A DNA stretch of 64,000 nucleotides from Pilatotrama ljubarskyi. Its lineage: Eukaryota > Basidiomycota > Agaricomycetes > Polyporales > Polyporaceae. The stretch covers positions 1-64,000 of the forward strand of contig MU277678.1 in NCBI GenBank assembly GCA_022385805.1, read 5' to 3'. Position 1 is the stretch's first letter, and each line of letters begins with the position of its first letter. The notes beneath the pieces are model-generated. The model was not told where the DNA came from and searched no databases. It worked only from the letters and a program-made list of their open reading frames with translations. Made by a program: the position numbers and the translations under genes. This document shows, piece by piece, positions 37,401-48,319 of the stretch.

Positions 37401-37523
37401 AACGACGTCATGGAGCTCGGCAAAGGCAGCGAATGCGGTCTCAACTTGGCTGACTTCAATGACCTTCGCGTGGGCGATATCGTCGAGATGTATGAGGAGG
37501 TCCAGCTGCCCGGTACTCTATAA
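34469..37523 (+). CDS. IFM1: mitochondrial translation initiation factor IF-2
   Basis: Multi-exon gene of roughly 850 residues by my splicing. The first exon, [20 protein letters not shown], is basic, Ala/Ser-rich and free of acidic residues, as expected of a mitochondrial presequence. A long Arg/Ser-rich disordered region follows to about 35300, then an IF-2N-like block ([20 protein letters not shown]). The GTPase domain has G1 [10 protein letters not shown]2 [11 protein letters not shown]3 DTPGHAAF and G4 NKVD, with SGLTGKG in the G5 region. The later domains II-IV are present: [40 protein letters not shown] and a C-terminal [21 protein letters not shown]-2 places initiator tRNA on the mitochondrial small subunit. 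The shadow frame at 35639 ends early at 36126 only because it runs into an intron. Confidence 0.94.
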
Positions 37524-37643
37524 TACGCATAATTATCTCCGCCTGTGATAGAGAACGTTACTAGACGCATGTTATTATTGCTATCGCTACATACACACTG
37601 CTCCTCTACAACACCAGTACACCCAGCGTTTGCATTGCCGCTC

Positions 37644-39007
37644 ATGCGCGCGCGCGGTTCAGATCGTCCAGGATCAGTTCCTTTGCGCCGATTGTACCCG
37701 TCCGCCCACCGACACCAAAAGTAAAGTTGATGTTCCCAAGGTCACGATCCGTCTTTTCGAGCAGCGTCCAGCTCCTGATATCCCTCTTCTTGAGCTTCAA
37801 TTCGACCTGTCGAACAGTCGACAGGAGTCAATGGATGCACGAGTGCGTGTAGAAGCATTACCCACCTTTGTGCCGAAGAACTTGTATGACGACTCTTCGG
37901 GGTTGACGGGACCCCAGAGATTTAGCGTCTTGCGGAATCGCTTCTTCGCCGGAAGATAGAGGTCGAGGAATACCTGGGCGTACCATAATCAGGTGTACTC
38001 TGGGCGCCGCATGCCGAGAACACGTACCTGATTCTCCTCGATTTTCACCGTGCTGGTATTAGGATCCGCCTGTTTTGCGAATACGGAGGCATGCACCTCC
38101 GTGGGCGTTTGATAGTGGTCAATGCGGCATTCAGTGAATTGCTCTGCTTGCTGGAATGGCAAGTTCTGTGAGACTGCGCGGGAGCGTGTCGGAAACACAG
38201 ATACCCACTGGATCCGCTTTTTGCTTGGGAAGGAAGACGTGGCGGCCCTTCTTGCAGCCCTCGATCTTCAAGAACTCGTCGAACTCGAGCACGCGGCGTT
38301 TGCAGCAGAGGTAGCCCTGCAACGGGTCAGACCACTGAATAAGGAGAAGGTCCGTTATAGCATACCTTGCTGCCCTCATGGAAGATTGGCTGGCGAACAG
38401 GCGTGTCAATTGAGATAAGACAACGACGGCCGATAAGTATGGCTTACCGGCTTTGGGTGGTAGGTGCACTCTGCTTCCGCCCCATCCTCTTTACGGTGCA
38501 GCTCGTCGCTCTGGTATGTCACACTGCAGCCATTGTGGCGACACTTCGTGCCTACAGGGACGGGAGCAGAGAGATCGTCTTCCTCCTCTTCGAATTTGGG
38601 CGCGGGGGCGGATTCTTTCGGCGCTGCGGGGGACAGAGTGCCTACAGGTGCAGAGGAGTACGTCTCCGAGCCACCTTGGGACGAGGTCATCTTGAGATCT
38701 ACCTGGGGTGCAGGCTGTGGCTTGGGCGCGACTTGGGGTGCTTCATCGGTATGCTGGCCCTTAGTGCATCCCTGCTCGCAGAACTCTTCAGCACACCCCG
38801 CGCTCGCGCGCCTGACAGGATAGTACGCACCGGGATCTTCATGAAGTCGTCAAAGTCCAAGACCGGCCTGTTCACGTCGGAGCAGCATGACCATGACTTG
38901 GATCCCTCGTGAAAGATGGGCGCGCCGGGATGGTATGTGCAGCTCTCGGGGCCGTTGTTCTCGGGATTGAACTCCTGGCCGCATCCCTTGTGCGTGCAAC
39001 GACCCAT
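37644..39007 (-). CDS. CHORD-CS domain protein (CHP-1/RAR1-type Hsp90 cochaperone)
   Basis: Minus-strand gene starting at the ATG at 39007 (MGRCTHKGCGQEFNPENN). Two CHORD zinc domains are seen. The first runs from there through CTYHPGAPIFHEGSKSWSCC to DFDDFMKIPGCTKGQH, joined over the intron 38830-38772. The second begins TKCRHNGCSVTYQSDELHRK and continues through ECTYHPKPPIFHEGSKGYLC to EFDEFLKIEGCKKGRH. A linker of about 50 residues, acidic and Pro-rich, separates them. A p23-like CS domain follows (VHASVFAKQADPNTSTVKIE, then KFFGTKVELKLKKRDIRSWT) and the protein ends near LILDDLNRARA at 37644. Such proteins bind Hsp90 and Sgt1 and stabilise client complexes. The order CHORD-CHORD-CS is the animal/fungal arrangement. 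All zinc ligands appear present. Confidence 0.92.
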
Positions 39008-42000
39008 GATGCAGATATGTGGAGCAGAAGAAGGGGCGTATGTTTCCCGGACGATTTCAGGAGGGATTGGACGGCGAGAGAACGGAAGACAGACCTTTCG
39101 AAGATGAAGTGGCTGTATTTACGTACGGCGCGGGGCGGGACGACAGAAGAGGCAATCGCGATCGAACTTGCCAGAAATGCAGATGCGCGCGCGGGCGTCT
39201 CCGGCACGTGAGTCGCGACAGCTGCTAAAGACGCGCGCGTGGCCGAGCTGCCTCATGAGTAGACGCGCACGCTGTATTCAGCTGGTGGTACAAAGGAGCT
39301 ATCGTAGCAGTCCCCCTTTCTGCCCCGTGACAACCTTTCCAGGGCAGACGCATATCATGGCGCAGCTTCGACTTCCCGATGGGTCGCGATCACACTCCCA
39401 ACCCTAACTCGTGCACGCATTGTAAATCCCGATCTCGCGGGTCCTCCGTGACCTTTCGCGGATAGGACAAGCCAGTTGACATAGTCACTGGAAGGACGAA
39501 GATTCATGCTGGGTGTAACAGCGTCCATGCATAAGCGCGGCCCCGTGCCCACGTCCTGCGGCACGGCGGGTGCAGTAATACCCTAGCACCACCCTGTACG
39601 CTGGGTCGGTGTGCGAGGAAATGGGAGTTCCTTGAAGAAGCGCAAAATAAGGACGTACCAGCTTGAAGTGCCCTTCTCCTAAATGCTGAAGATCCAGACT
39701 CCCATCGGCCGCGCAACGCACAGAGACACCTCGCATATGGGCCCAGACACCTCCCTGTAAGTGTCCGCGGGGCTGTCGGACAGAGGGCGGACATGAGCAA
39801 AGGATACCCGCTGGAGACAGAGTTCAAGGGTCCTCAGAGGCGTGCATCACTTTCGCTGTTCACCGCCGACGAGAGAGAAGAAGTGAACCGCCCAATTTGA
39901 GAGAACGGCAAGGCCAGCGCGATGCACTGGAAGTGAAGCAGCGGGTTCCTCGCAATCGCAATAGAGCACTCGGGCGCCGGGGGGTCATCGCACGATAGCC
40001 GTCCACACGTCCACCTTGAGGCGTGCGACGGGCTGCTGTCTTCCTGAGCCCTACGAAGTAGGGGAGGAAAAACCGTCCCTTCTCGGGGGGCATCACGGCT
40101 ACGCTAGTTGGACGGACAGCACTTGCACACACACTCGCGCGAGGCCTTCTCTGCACGGACTCTCCACCGGCATGCGGACTGGAGTCGGGCGGAATGCTCG
40201 TGTTCGCATCGTGAATCCGGCGGCTGGTGCGAACCCCGCAGATGCGGTGTCAAACCGTGCCCCTGCGGGCAATCGACGGCGCCAACCTGATGCCGGGAGA
40301 AGGCATCGTCCAGCGACGTTGACCGGTTCGAATCGATGCATGAGTTGCGTCCGCCACGTCACTCAAAGCCTGGGAGAAGAGCACTCATGCTAGCGGTCTA
40401 CCTTGCTGCCAGCCCTGCCCCGACGGGGAAAGTTGGCTCCCGCTCTCTTGCGCGCTGTGAAGAGTTCCCTATCAACTTGCGACTGCAGACAGAAGATTGA
40501 CATCCAACTCAACTCCGCGACGCTTTCCCCAGATCCAGCCCGCCCGTTACCCTGCGGATACTCCTGGATCTGCGCACCCCCCTCGGAGTTCCCTTGTCGC
40601 CGCAAGGGCTTCCTGTACTCATCCGCTACGGTGCAAGGTCGAGGCGTATAGAGATATACCTACAGGTGGTGCGTACAGCTGCCTCAGCGCCATTGCCGGC
40701 TCCATGGATCGGCCGATCTACAACTGCCCCATGACAAGCTGCGACGGAAAAACTGGGACGCGAGGACTCAATATCGGCAGCAGGGTGGGACCATCGCACG
40801 TACTAGTACCATCGCGGCTTCCTCGTTGAATGCTCTCCTACCAGCTGCGTCCGACGTGTATGGAGCCGTCATGTACGTCCACCCATACGCTCTCCATCGT
40901 CCATGGGAAATTTGCATCGATCTCATACAGTATGCCTGCAGATCTGACGGCGAACGGTGGCTGGCACCGTTAAGCATGAACACCGTTGGAAGGTCGTGCA
41001 CCACTGAAACACGTACTCAATATCCCACCTACGTCTGTTATCCTCACCTTTGCTCCATTGACACTGGACTCTGACGTCCAACCCTGTCGTACAGCCTGGC
41101 AATTCTGTTCGCCCTGTGCCGCTGCACATGTCAAGACTGGCGTTGTCTCGGGCTGAGCCTTGAACGTCTGCTTGGGTTCGGCAGTCCAACGTGGCATCAT
41201 TTGCACCGCCTGAGCGAGTATTCGATGCCGTTCTGACGCCTTCAGGAGACCTATGAACGCACAGTGGCTGAGCGGAGGTCCGTCTGTTCCCGTTTGGTCA
41301 GTGCATCGTGAAGGACCGTGACGGACGCACCATCTGCTGCGCATGCCGGACAGAACCAGGATCATAAACTCACTCCGTTCGTTCCCTAGGAAGCCAACGC
41401 GCCCGCGTTTCATTGGAGACCAACAGTGAGTGAATCCGGTCCGCGTTTGGCAGTGGAGAGCTCACATACGGGGCATCTGCCAGATGAATACACTAGTCTC
41501 ACCCACACCTTCCTCTTCGGTATAGGCCGCCATTCCACAGCGCTCTCATGTATGTTCCGAGCTCAGTGGAGCAATACAAGCATCGCTAGGCGGATCCTGG
41601 AGCTATCGCAACCGTAGCGCGACGAAGAATATGGGTTGGAGACTCGGCGAGCGTTTCGGCTTGGTCGTCTCCGAACTTAGTCACCCAAGGAAGCGCGTAA
41701 CTCCTCGCCGTGACTTTGCTGCAATTGATGTACGTCGATGGCTCGTCATGAAGACTCGAATCTGCTCTCACGTGCTACATGCACACTCTTCCTACCTTCC
41801 GGCGGGCCATAATGCACAACTAGCACTGACCATACGTCCAGCGGCCATGGCCAACTGGGCGTCTGATCATCGCCCTCCATCCAGCAAACGGTGCTGGTTC
41901 AACGTTCAACACTTAGCGCCGAGTTCCTACTACGACGTTGCCCAGGTAGCGAATAGCACCAAGCTGCTTTCGTGCTATCTTGTCGGGTACCGGCGGCCCA

Positions 42001-42205
42001 TTAAGGCAAGCCTGTTTGTGTATCCTAGTTGACTCGATTCATCGGATTTCACACAACGCCATTGCTCGGATAACTTCCGCGCCCCTCTACTGGACCCGAC
42101 ATTCGGGATGCGGCCATCTACAATACCAGGCAACATGGGCGCATGACACGGTTCAATTCAAACAGGATTAGTACTACGTAGTAGATCGAGTTATGATAGA
42201 TGAAG
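39008..42205. other. 3.2-kb gene-poor region
   Basis: I recognised no conserved protein in any frame across this stretch, the longest gene-poor region in the window. Open frames are short, overlap on both strands and show no family motifs. A GGTTCGAATC phrase near 40325 resembles a tRNA B-box but has no matching acceptor stem or A-box. No terminal repeats or transposase remnants were seen. It could hold a lineage-specific gene with many short exons, a non-coding RNA, or decayed mobile DNA. Confidence 0.4.
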
Positions 42206-43484
42206 CTATGATATGCCTGGGCCAAATGCTTCCCACACGAGAAAGCCGACACCCCAGGGGCCGACACGACCCAGTGTACGCAAGGCGGCATTGAGACGCC
42301 GCCGCGTCCGCGATGCTGAAGGGTCGTGAGGAACGTGCGCAGGGTTACGGAAGAATGACACCATGCCCTCTTCACGGACTTTCCGCGAGATGATGGCAGG
42401 GATTGAGTGCTGATCGTGTGCGGGAGAGAGCCTGTCGATATGCACCGCCTTGCGAGCTGCGTCCCAGGGGCGAGAGACCAGCTCATACGCCAGACCCGCG
42501 ATAGCGCCTCCAGCGACGAGCGTCATCGCATGCACAATCCTCGGGGTATGCTTGCGGAGCGACCCCAGCCGTTTGTCCGCAGTCGGGGTATGTTCTAGTA
42601 TTCCTTGAGAGAGGGCCTTCGTCTCGATAGCGCATCGCCGTGTGATATCGAAGATGGCGAAGAAGACCGCGAAACCTGCATTACGTGCGCGGGGATGAAC
42701 TCGCGGATGTAGACAGAACTTGAACAAGCGAGCGACGCCGTACCACAGATATCTTTGGCGCACCCCCAGCCCCAGCCATCCCAACCGCGGCCAGCCATCT
42801 CCCCCACCTCCCGCATCCAATCCCTGACCTGACGTGCCTCGTGCAGCTGTTCTTGACGTCCGAGGTGCGTCGACGGCTCGGTACGGCGGAAGACTTCTTT
42901 CCATGCATCGTGCCAGCCCGTTGCACGGGAAGTACCTTCTAGGGCAAAGCGCATGTTCTCGGCTGGGGCAGCAAGGATGGCCTGTGCGCCTCCAGCCATC
43001 CCCCCCGATATAGCAGCAAGCGTAGTGGGATGCGAAGCAAGATACGGCTCGAGTCGGCTTGACGCGTCAGTGTAGGTCGACCATAGCACTATTCCAAGGA
43101 GGCCGTTCACAAGCATCGGCGGTACGAAGTGTTTCGGAATCACCAACCACTTTCGCTTCCCGGTGAGACGCGTCAAATTACGGTGCTACATGGAAGACGT
43201 ACCCCTTGCTCCTTCACCAACCAAGAGATATACGAGGGTGATAGTGCTTTTCCGTGCCTATCAGCCAACCCGCGAAGAGAATGCCATCCGCTAACTGTGG
43301 AAACGTGAACGATCAGTCTAGTTCCGCGACGCGACGTTCGTTGCGTACCTTTGGAAGGCCTGAACAATCTCACCGGCCGAGAAAAGTACAATGCGAGACT
43401 ACGGGTAGCAGTCCGTGCCAGAGCAGCATAGAATGAGTTAGACTGCTGCTGGTGCGCCTCGCCATCCTCAGCTTTGTCCGACAT
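42206..43484 (-). CDS. divergent mitochondrial carrier (SLC25-like) protein
   Basis: Minus-strand gene from ATG 43484 (MSDKAEDGEAHQQQSNSFYA) to a stop at 42206, with several introns. Features of a mitochondrial carrier repeat are visible: SGGMAGGAQAILAAPAENMRFALEG, then after a long hydrophilic loop FAVFFAIFDITRRCA, and VAGGAIAGLAYELVSRPWDAARKAV in the third part. The last ends with the P-x-D/E-x-x-[KR] pattern seen at the end of odd helices (RPWDAARK). The central pattern (APAENMRF) is also close to it. These small-amphipathic helices and their spacing suit a six-helix inner-membrane transporter, but it is divergent and no substrate-binding signature is recognisable. It is divergently transcribed from the ALKBH7-like gene, whose product is also predicted mitochondrial. 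Confidence 0.72.
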
Positions 43485-43752
43485 GCAAAAGTGCGAGCAT
43501 GAAGTCCGTCGTCGTTCGCGGGAGCAAGTTGGGACACAGACGCCCGACGCGAAGCCGGCCGGCTAGCCTCCAGCGCCAAGTGAACGCCACAAAGCTCACT
43601 TCGGCACTGTCCGGCACTCCGCGATGTTGCCGCAAGCGCCTATACAGTACGGTGCCGCCGTCTACAAGATTCAGGATCGCCGTGACCAAGGCTCGTCGGG
43701 AACTGAGGTCTTCCCCTCTGCGTGAGCGGCATTACAACTTTGCTACACTTCA
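43485..43752. promoter_or_regulatory. bidirectional promoter of 268 bases
   Basis: The carrier-like gene starts at 43484 on the minus strand and the dioxygenase at 43753 on the plus strand. The whole space between the two start codons is 268 bases, so both leaders and any shared control sites lie here. No TATA box was noticed in either direction. Confidence 0.55.
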
Positions 43753-44729
43753 ATGCTCCGCGGACTCTTGTCCTGCTACAGGACGCCAAGGTGGCACTCG
43801 CATATTCACCTTACTGGTAGGAACCTCAGCACTGCACCATTACCGCGGGACTTCGCTCTCCATCCGGACTTTTTTACGGTCGAAGAGCAATGCACGTTAC
43901 TGAAGGCAGCGTTGAGAAAGTTGGACTCTATGGAGAGCAGTCGTTTCCGACGCCGCAGGAGAGAGTTCCTCCAAACGGGACCACCCTTCAACGCAAACGA
44001 TCCGGTGCTAGCACTCTTCTTGCCTGACAGATTCTACGATTTCCAAGAGGTAGGTGAAAGACTCTCGGAACCATACAGACCGAAAAGCTCAATACCTTCC
44101 AGGGCCACTTCGACGGTGTCATCAGAAATTACCGTGAAATGCACGTCACATCCTGGCCGGAAGACGTGCCGGAATTGTTGTCTCTATTGCAGAGGCTCCG
44201 GCAATTACACCCCGAACAAGACACACAGACGCACGTACTTCACCTGGCCTCCGCGGGCGAGATCCTTGTGAGATATTCGACTTTCCCCTCGAGAAGGCTT
44301 TGCTCATCAGCGCTCTTCTTGCCATCCCAGCCTCACGTCGATAACGTTGAGGCGAGCGGGTGCGTCCTATCGTTTGCAACCGCCGCTGCTTATTCTCAAA
44401 ACGGTGAAGTTCTTGGATACTCGGCGTATCGTTGGGCGACGAGCGTGTGATGCGATTGGAGCGTACATCCTCACCAGACGAAGTCTATGATATCCCCCTT
44501 CCTTCTGGTAGCGTCTACCTGCAACGGTCAGTAATCAGTGGTTTTTGAAGGGCAAGAGGTCTGATACGGCAGCAGTGACGCAGTCAGGTACAATTACAAA
44601 CATTCTATTCTCGCGAAGCCTGACGGCCGACAACGCCTCAGCATAGTGATTCGGGTGAGTCAACAGCCTCGTGGTGCAGCCATATGGCCTCACGCTTCTT
44701 ATTTCTCATAGGACCGGAAAGCGACATGA
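43753..44729 (+). CDS. ALKBH7-like 2-oxoglutarate/Fe(II) dioxygenase
   Basis: Six exons (43753-44049, 44103-44267, 44331-44359, 44410-44526, 44573-44654, 44712-44729) give 235 residues in frame. The N-terminus MLRGLLSCYRTPRWHSHIHL is basic and lacks acidic residues, which fits mitochondrial import. Family blocks are DFQEGHFDGVIRNYREMHVT and the Fe-binding HxD in LPHVDNVEASGSWILGVSLG. The distal His is in YNYKHSIL, and the 2-oxoglutarate-binding Arg lies near the end (GRQRLSIVIRDR). ALKBH7 is a mitochondrial AlkB-family protein linked in mammals to programmed necrosis and fatty-acid metabolism. Its substrate in fungi is not established. All three metal ligands are present, so it is predicted to be active. 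Confidence 0.87.
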
Positions 44730-44816
44730 GACGCATAATATATACCCATACTCGTTGAACTTACAGAACGCTACTAATACAACCGCATGACGGCATGGAA
44801 CGTGTTCATACTGGGG

Positions 44817-46715
44817 TCATCGATGGTCGCTGTGCACGCAAAGGCAGAGACGAAGTGCCGCGGGCAGTGCTTGATGCACGTCTTCAAGCGCTGCATGCAA
44901 ACCTATGACATAACGCTCCTTCGGGTACCTGTGGAATGGTCAGCACGCGGCTTCAAAACGAATGCTCGCTGTGTATCCTTGCCTTGATCGAACGATGTCA
45001 TGGAGGGTGCACCACAGGTCTTCGTAGCGAACAAAGAAGTGTCGAAGTACCTCTCGTATAGTGCTTCCCACACTCCGGTTGTGTGCTGTCCTCTTCGATC
45101 AGAATGCTAGCATGCATCGATATACTTGGCGCTCACCGCCTTCACTTCCACTAGAAGCGAAAGTCTCCGCGGCACTTCGGGGCAGGCAAGAGTTTGTAAC
45201 AAGGTTCGAACTGAGAGGGCGAAGCCCTACCTCGCGTCATTTACCGTCGGCACGGAAAGTTTGGACGTCGGGGCGAAGGGCCCAGTGGAAACGGTTGAGA
45301 CTCTGATGCCTAACGGACCTATCTCCCGGCGAAGAAACCGAGCGGCAGATTCGAGTGCGGCTAGTTGCGCTGAGTCCCTCCCCACTTGATCGCCGGCTGC
45401 GTGGCAATTGAGACACGCGGACAAGGGAAGCTGTGAATAACTCACATGCCAGCAGCAGGACGACCCGCCCAGAGGCGGCCGCGAGCAGACTCGAGTACCC
45501 GTGCACCGCGGATATGGGATCCACGAGGCATCGTCGGACGATTTCTGCCCATGCTGAAACTCCTGTCGGACCGCTCGCAAGCGGCTTGGGAGCTTCACGG
45601 GTGCGTGTAAACCAGGGTTTGCTAGACACGACGGTTCTCACATACAGGCTGGAGCATTCGTAGGCAGCACGATCACCGCGACGAGATGGAGGTTGTGGGT
45701 AACACAGTACGCATCCACGGTCTCGACTGCATGTGCGCGCTGGGCCCCTGAGTTCATGTCGAGCACGATGGGCGCGACCAAGCCCCACGGTGACCGGCCG
45801 GACCTCTTGATCCTCTTGTGCCATTCCTGGATAAGCTGCCATACTGTTCAACGCAACCTAACGAATGGCGAAGAGGTCTCCTCACTGAAGACACGTTCGA
45901 TGCATTCTGGAAGGGTTCGGTATGTGGCGACGCCTGCCTGTCAGAGCATAGCGCGAAGACCGTGCATCCTAGCTCTGAGAAATTGAGAGCGAGGTGCCTG
46001 CCTACATCTGCAAGGTGAAATTGCGGTTTGCTTGTCAGCGAGCGCCGATCGACTCCTATCTGGATAGCGTACCATGGTCTCCGCCGATTATTACTATGGC
46101 GCTTTCCCTCGGTCCGTAGACAGGACAAGGCGATAAAGCAAAATATTGGGAGAGACGTTCATGCGCCCAGGTACTGATTCTCCCACATAATGCGAGGCAC
46201 TTCAGCAGAATCGAGAAAGTGAGGTATGACACCACTCTAACCCAGAGGTGGAAAGCGAACACGGGTGTAGTACTATAGCCTTGGCCCGGGTCAGAGGTGC
46301 GCCCTAACAGTGACGCTTGTCCCGACATTTCCTCTGCTGCCTCTTGCGTCAATGCGTGTCGGCGGAGATTGGCAAATGGGTGTGCTAGTTGGAGTTGGTG
46401 AGAAAGCAGTAAACAGTATTCCTTCGCGATCGAAGAGGTACCAATTGGTTGAAGAACACGGCGCGGCGCTTAGATTCGGCGGCTTACTTGCCACTCGTTC
46501 GGAGCATGGACCCCGGTGTTCCCGGCAACGGACTGGTGCTCTTCGCGGAAGAGAAAGTTGCGAGGGTTCGACGGCGACGTCCTCGCGCGAAGACATCACA
46601 CCTCGTTCATCCATCTGGATCATTCTCGGAGGTCGAGGCAGGCCTGCATGATCCTCGCTTGACCTGAAGGAACGTCCGAAAGGAAGTCGACGAAGAAATG
46701 GGGTGCAAAGTGCAT
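44817..46715 (-). CDS. SDR-like Rossmann protein (DUF1776-like), catalytic Tyr-x-x-x-Lys not seen
   Basis: Multi-exon minus-strand gene. The nucleotide-binding start is RESAIVIIGGDHDVGRHLAL followed by LNFSELGCTVFALCSDRQ. Later come WGLVAPIVLDMNSGAQRAHA, VDAYCVTHNLHLVAVIVLPT, YSSLLAAASGRVVLLLA and AALESAARFLRREIGPLGIR, then VSTVSTGPFAPTS and a C-terminal LYERYPKERYVIGLHAALED. These follow the short-chain dehydrogenase plan, but the helix that should carry YxxxK reads DSAQLAALESAARF, so it is probably non-catalytic, as in the fungal DUF1776 group. A hydrophobic segment (VSYLTFSILLKCLALCG) precedes the Rossmann part and may anchor the protein. The C-terminal half is well joined over four introns. 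The N-terminal exons are uncertain; the ATG at 46715 is favoured by a TATATA at 46796-46801. Confidence 0.6.
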
Positions 46716-46750
46716 CGGGTAGCGTGTAGATTCGGAACCGCTCTATATTT

Positions 46751-47261
46751 CTAAACTGTTCCAGCGCAGAGTACCAGAGTGGCCTGTGTAGTGGGTATAT
46801 AGTGCGAGTCCGGGTCAATGTCCGCGCCAACCATAGGTAATACAACGATGAGGAGCGCCAATGATACATCTATGAGGTCCAAAATAGCAGTGTGCCCATG
46901 ATACAATCTATGAGTCCGTAGAGCGCGAGCGATAGTACTTTTGTTGTTAAGCGAAGGTGGGCGGTATGGCGACTGGCTCAGTCGGATTTTGAGACGCTGT
47001 TGACACTGAACACACTGAATGTTATCAGCTTCGGAATGCATAGAAGAGCTGGAAATGGCGCACGGCAGCTTCACGGGCTTTGGACTGCCATCGTCAAGCT
47101 TGATGATGACAAAGCGAAGACCCTGGATATCTATCAGTGAACGGAGCTCTTGTACTAGGTCAGAAAGCGTTTACCTCGATGGTCTCGGTGTCTTGCACGG
47201 TGCCGGTACGGGTCTTGCCACCCTCGAGGAAGAAAACGCGGGTGCCGATCTGAAGGCTCAT
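46751..47261 (-). CDS. small hypothetical protein, uncertain
   Basis: Two exons (47261-47175, 47122-46751) with a good GTAAAC..CCAG intron give 152 residues in frame. The start MSLQIGTRVFFLEGGKTRTG and the following TVQDTETIEGLRFVIIKLDD look like a small beta-barrel with alternating hydrophobics. A CxxC pair (IQCVQCQQR) and a hydrophobic C-terminal stretch (LDLIDVSLALLIVVLPMVG) follow. I do not recognise the family. The last exon overlaps the TATA element assigned to the downstream SDR-like gene, so either the gene is shorter through another intron or one of the two assignments is wrong. Confidence 0.35.
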
Positions 47262-48319
47262 CAGTGAGGTACATCGTGATGACGTTCCGGAGGACACCTA
47301 CGGGGAAGGGGTCCATGAGTGAGTACTGTCAAGTGTGGAGTGGATTGCAGTGGGGAGTGGATTGCTGGTCGACCTACCACCATCGCTGCCCTCTCTTATA
47401 CTGAAGACCAAGGGTCAGAATAAGCAGGCTGCACAGACTGACAGGTAGATCGGACCAGCGTTCGTATGCGCGGCAGGTGGGAGGCTCTAGGTACTCGCTA
47501 TCCAAGCGTTGTGAAGGGGACATCTATTTTGGTCGGGAGGGCTTGCCACAAAGGGGCGGCACCAGATCGAACGACCGTAAAGCAGCTAGCCGAGAGGATT
47601 GGGGACCCAGGACGTGCGTCGGGGGAGGATGGCGATCATCCGGGCGAAGTATAGACGAGGGGTACGACGCATGTAGGTTACAAAGTGCAGGCAGGCCCGG
47701 TCCAGAACAGAGGTTGGGAATCGGTGGACTAGGATGAGAGTGCTTCGCGGGAGTGCAGGACAGATCCCGGAGCAGCGGACAGAGGTTGCAACGAGGGCAT
47801 ACACGAAGCACAGAATCAGCGTCATCCAGGATGTTCGTTTCCTGATACGTGATTGGGCAGGGCACATGAGGCCAATACCATAGCATATGGTTGTAACATG
47901 ACGCAGAGCTTAAGCCTATCAGTGGGTCGGTCTGGATGTCTGAGGGTGGAAGGGTTTCTTGTGGGACGTAGCATAGTACATTGAACGCAGATATCCAAGC
48001 CCCAGCGTTACCGTGTCACGGCGCAGGCGCAGCATCATGCTCGTAGCGAGCCGGCGGCAGCAGACAGAGCAGCCGAGCGAGCATGAAGTTAAAGCCAAAA
48101 GCAGGATACGCGAGATTCGGGGAGACCAAGAGGCTGAGCGTACTTGGAAGGCGTGCCCGCGCACGCCACAACTGCAGCGTTGTGAGCGTATATGGCAAGT
48201 TGCGCATGCCGGGGAGCGCACCGTTTGATGCCATTACGTAATCGCCTTCTTGGACGAGCAAGTGGACCCCAGGTCCGAGGTCGGGGTTGCCTCGCGTTCG
48301 TTCAGTCTCGACTCCCATT
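47262..48319. promoter_or_regulatory. 1.1-kb divergent intergenic region upstream of LST8
   Basis: No gene was recognised. It separates a minus-strand hypothetical gene from LST8 on the plus strand. Open frames here are short and lack motifs. Confidence 0.35.

Noticed and set aside
40315..40345. tRNA-like B-box (GGTTCGAATC)
   Set aside because: No A-box, anticodon arm or acceptor stem could be paired around it.
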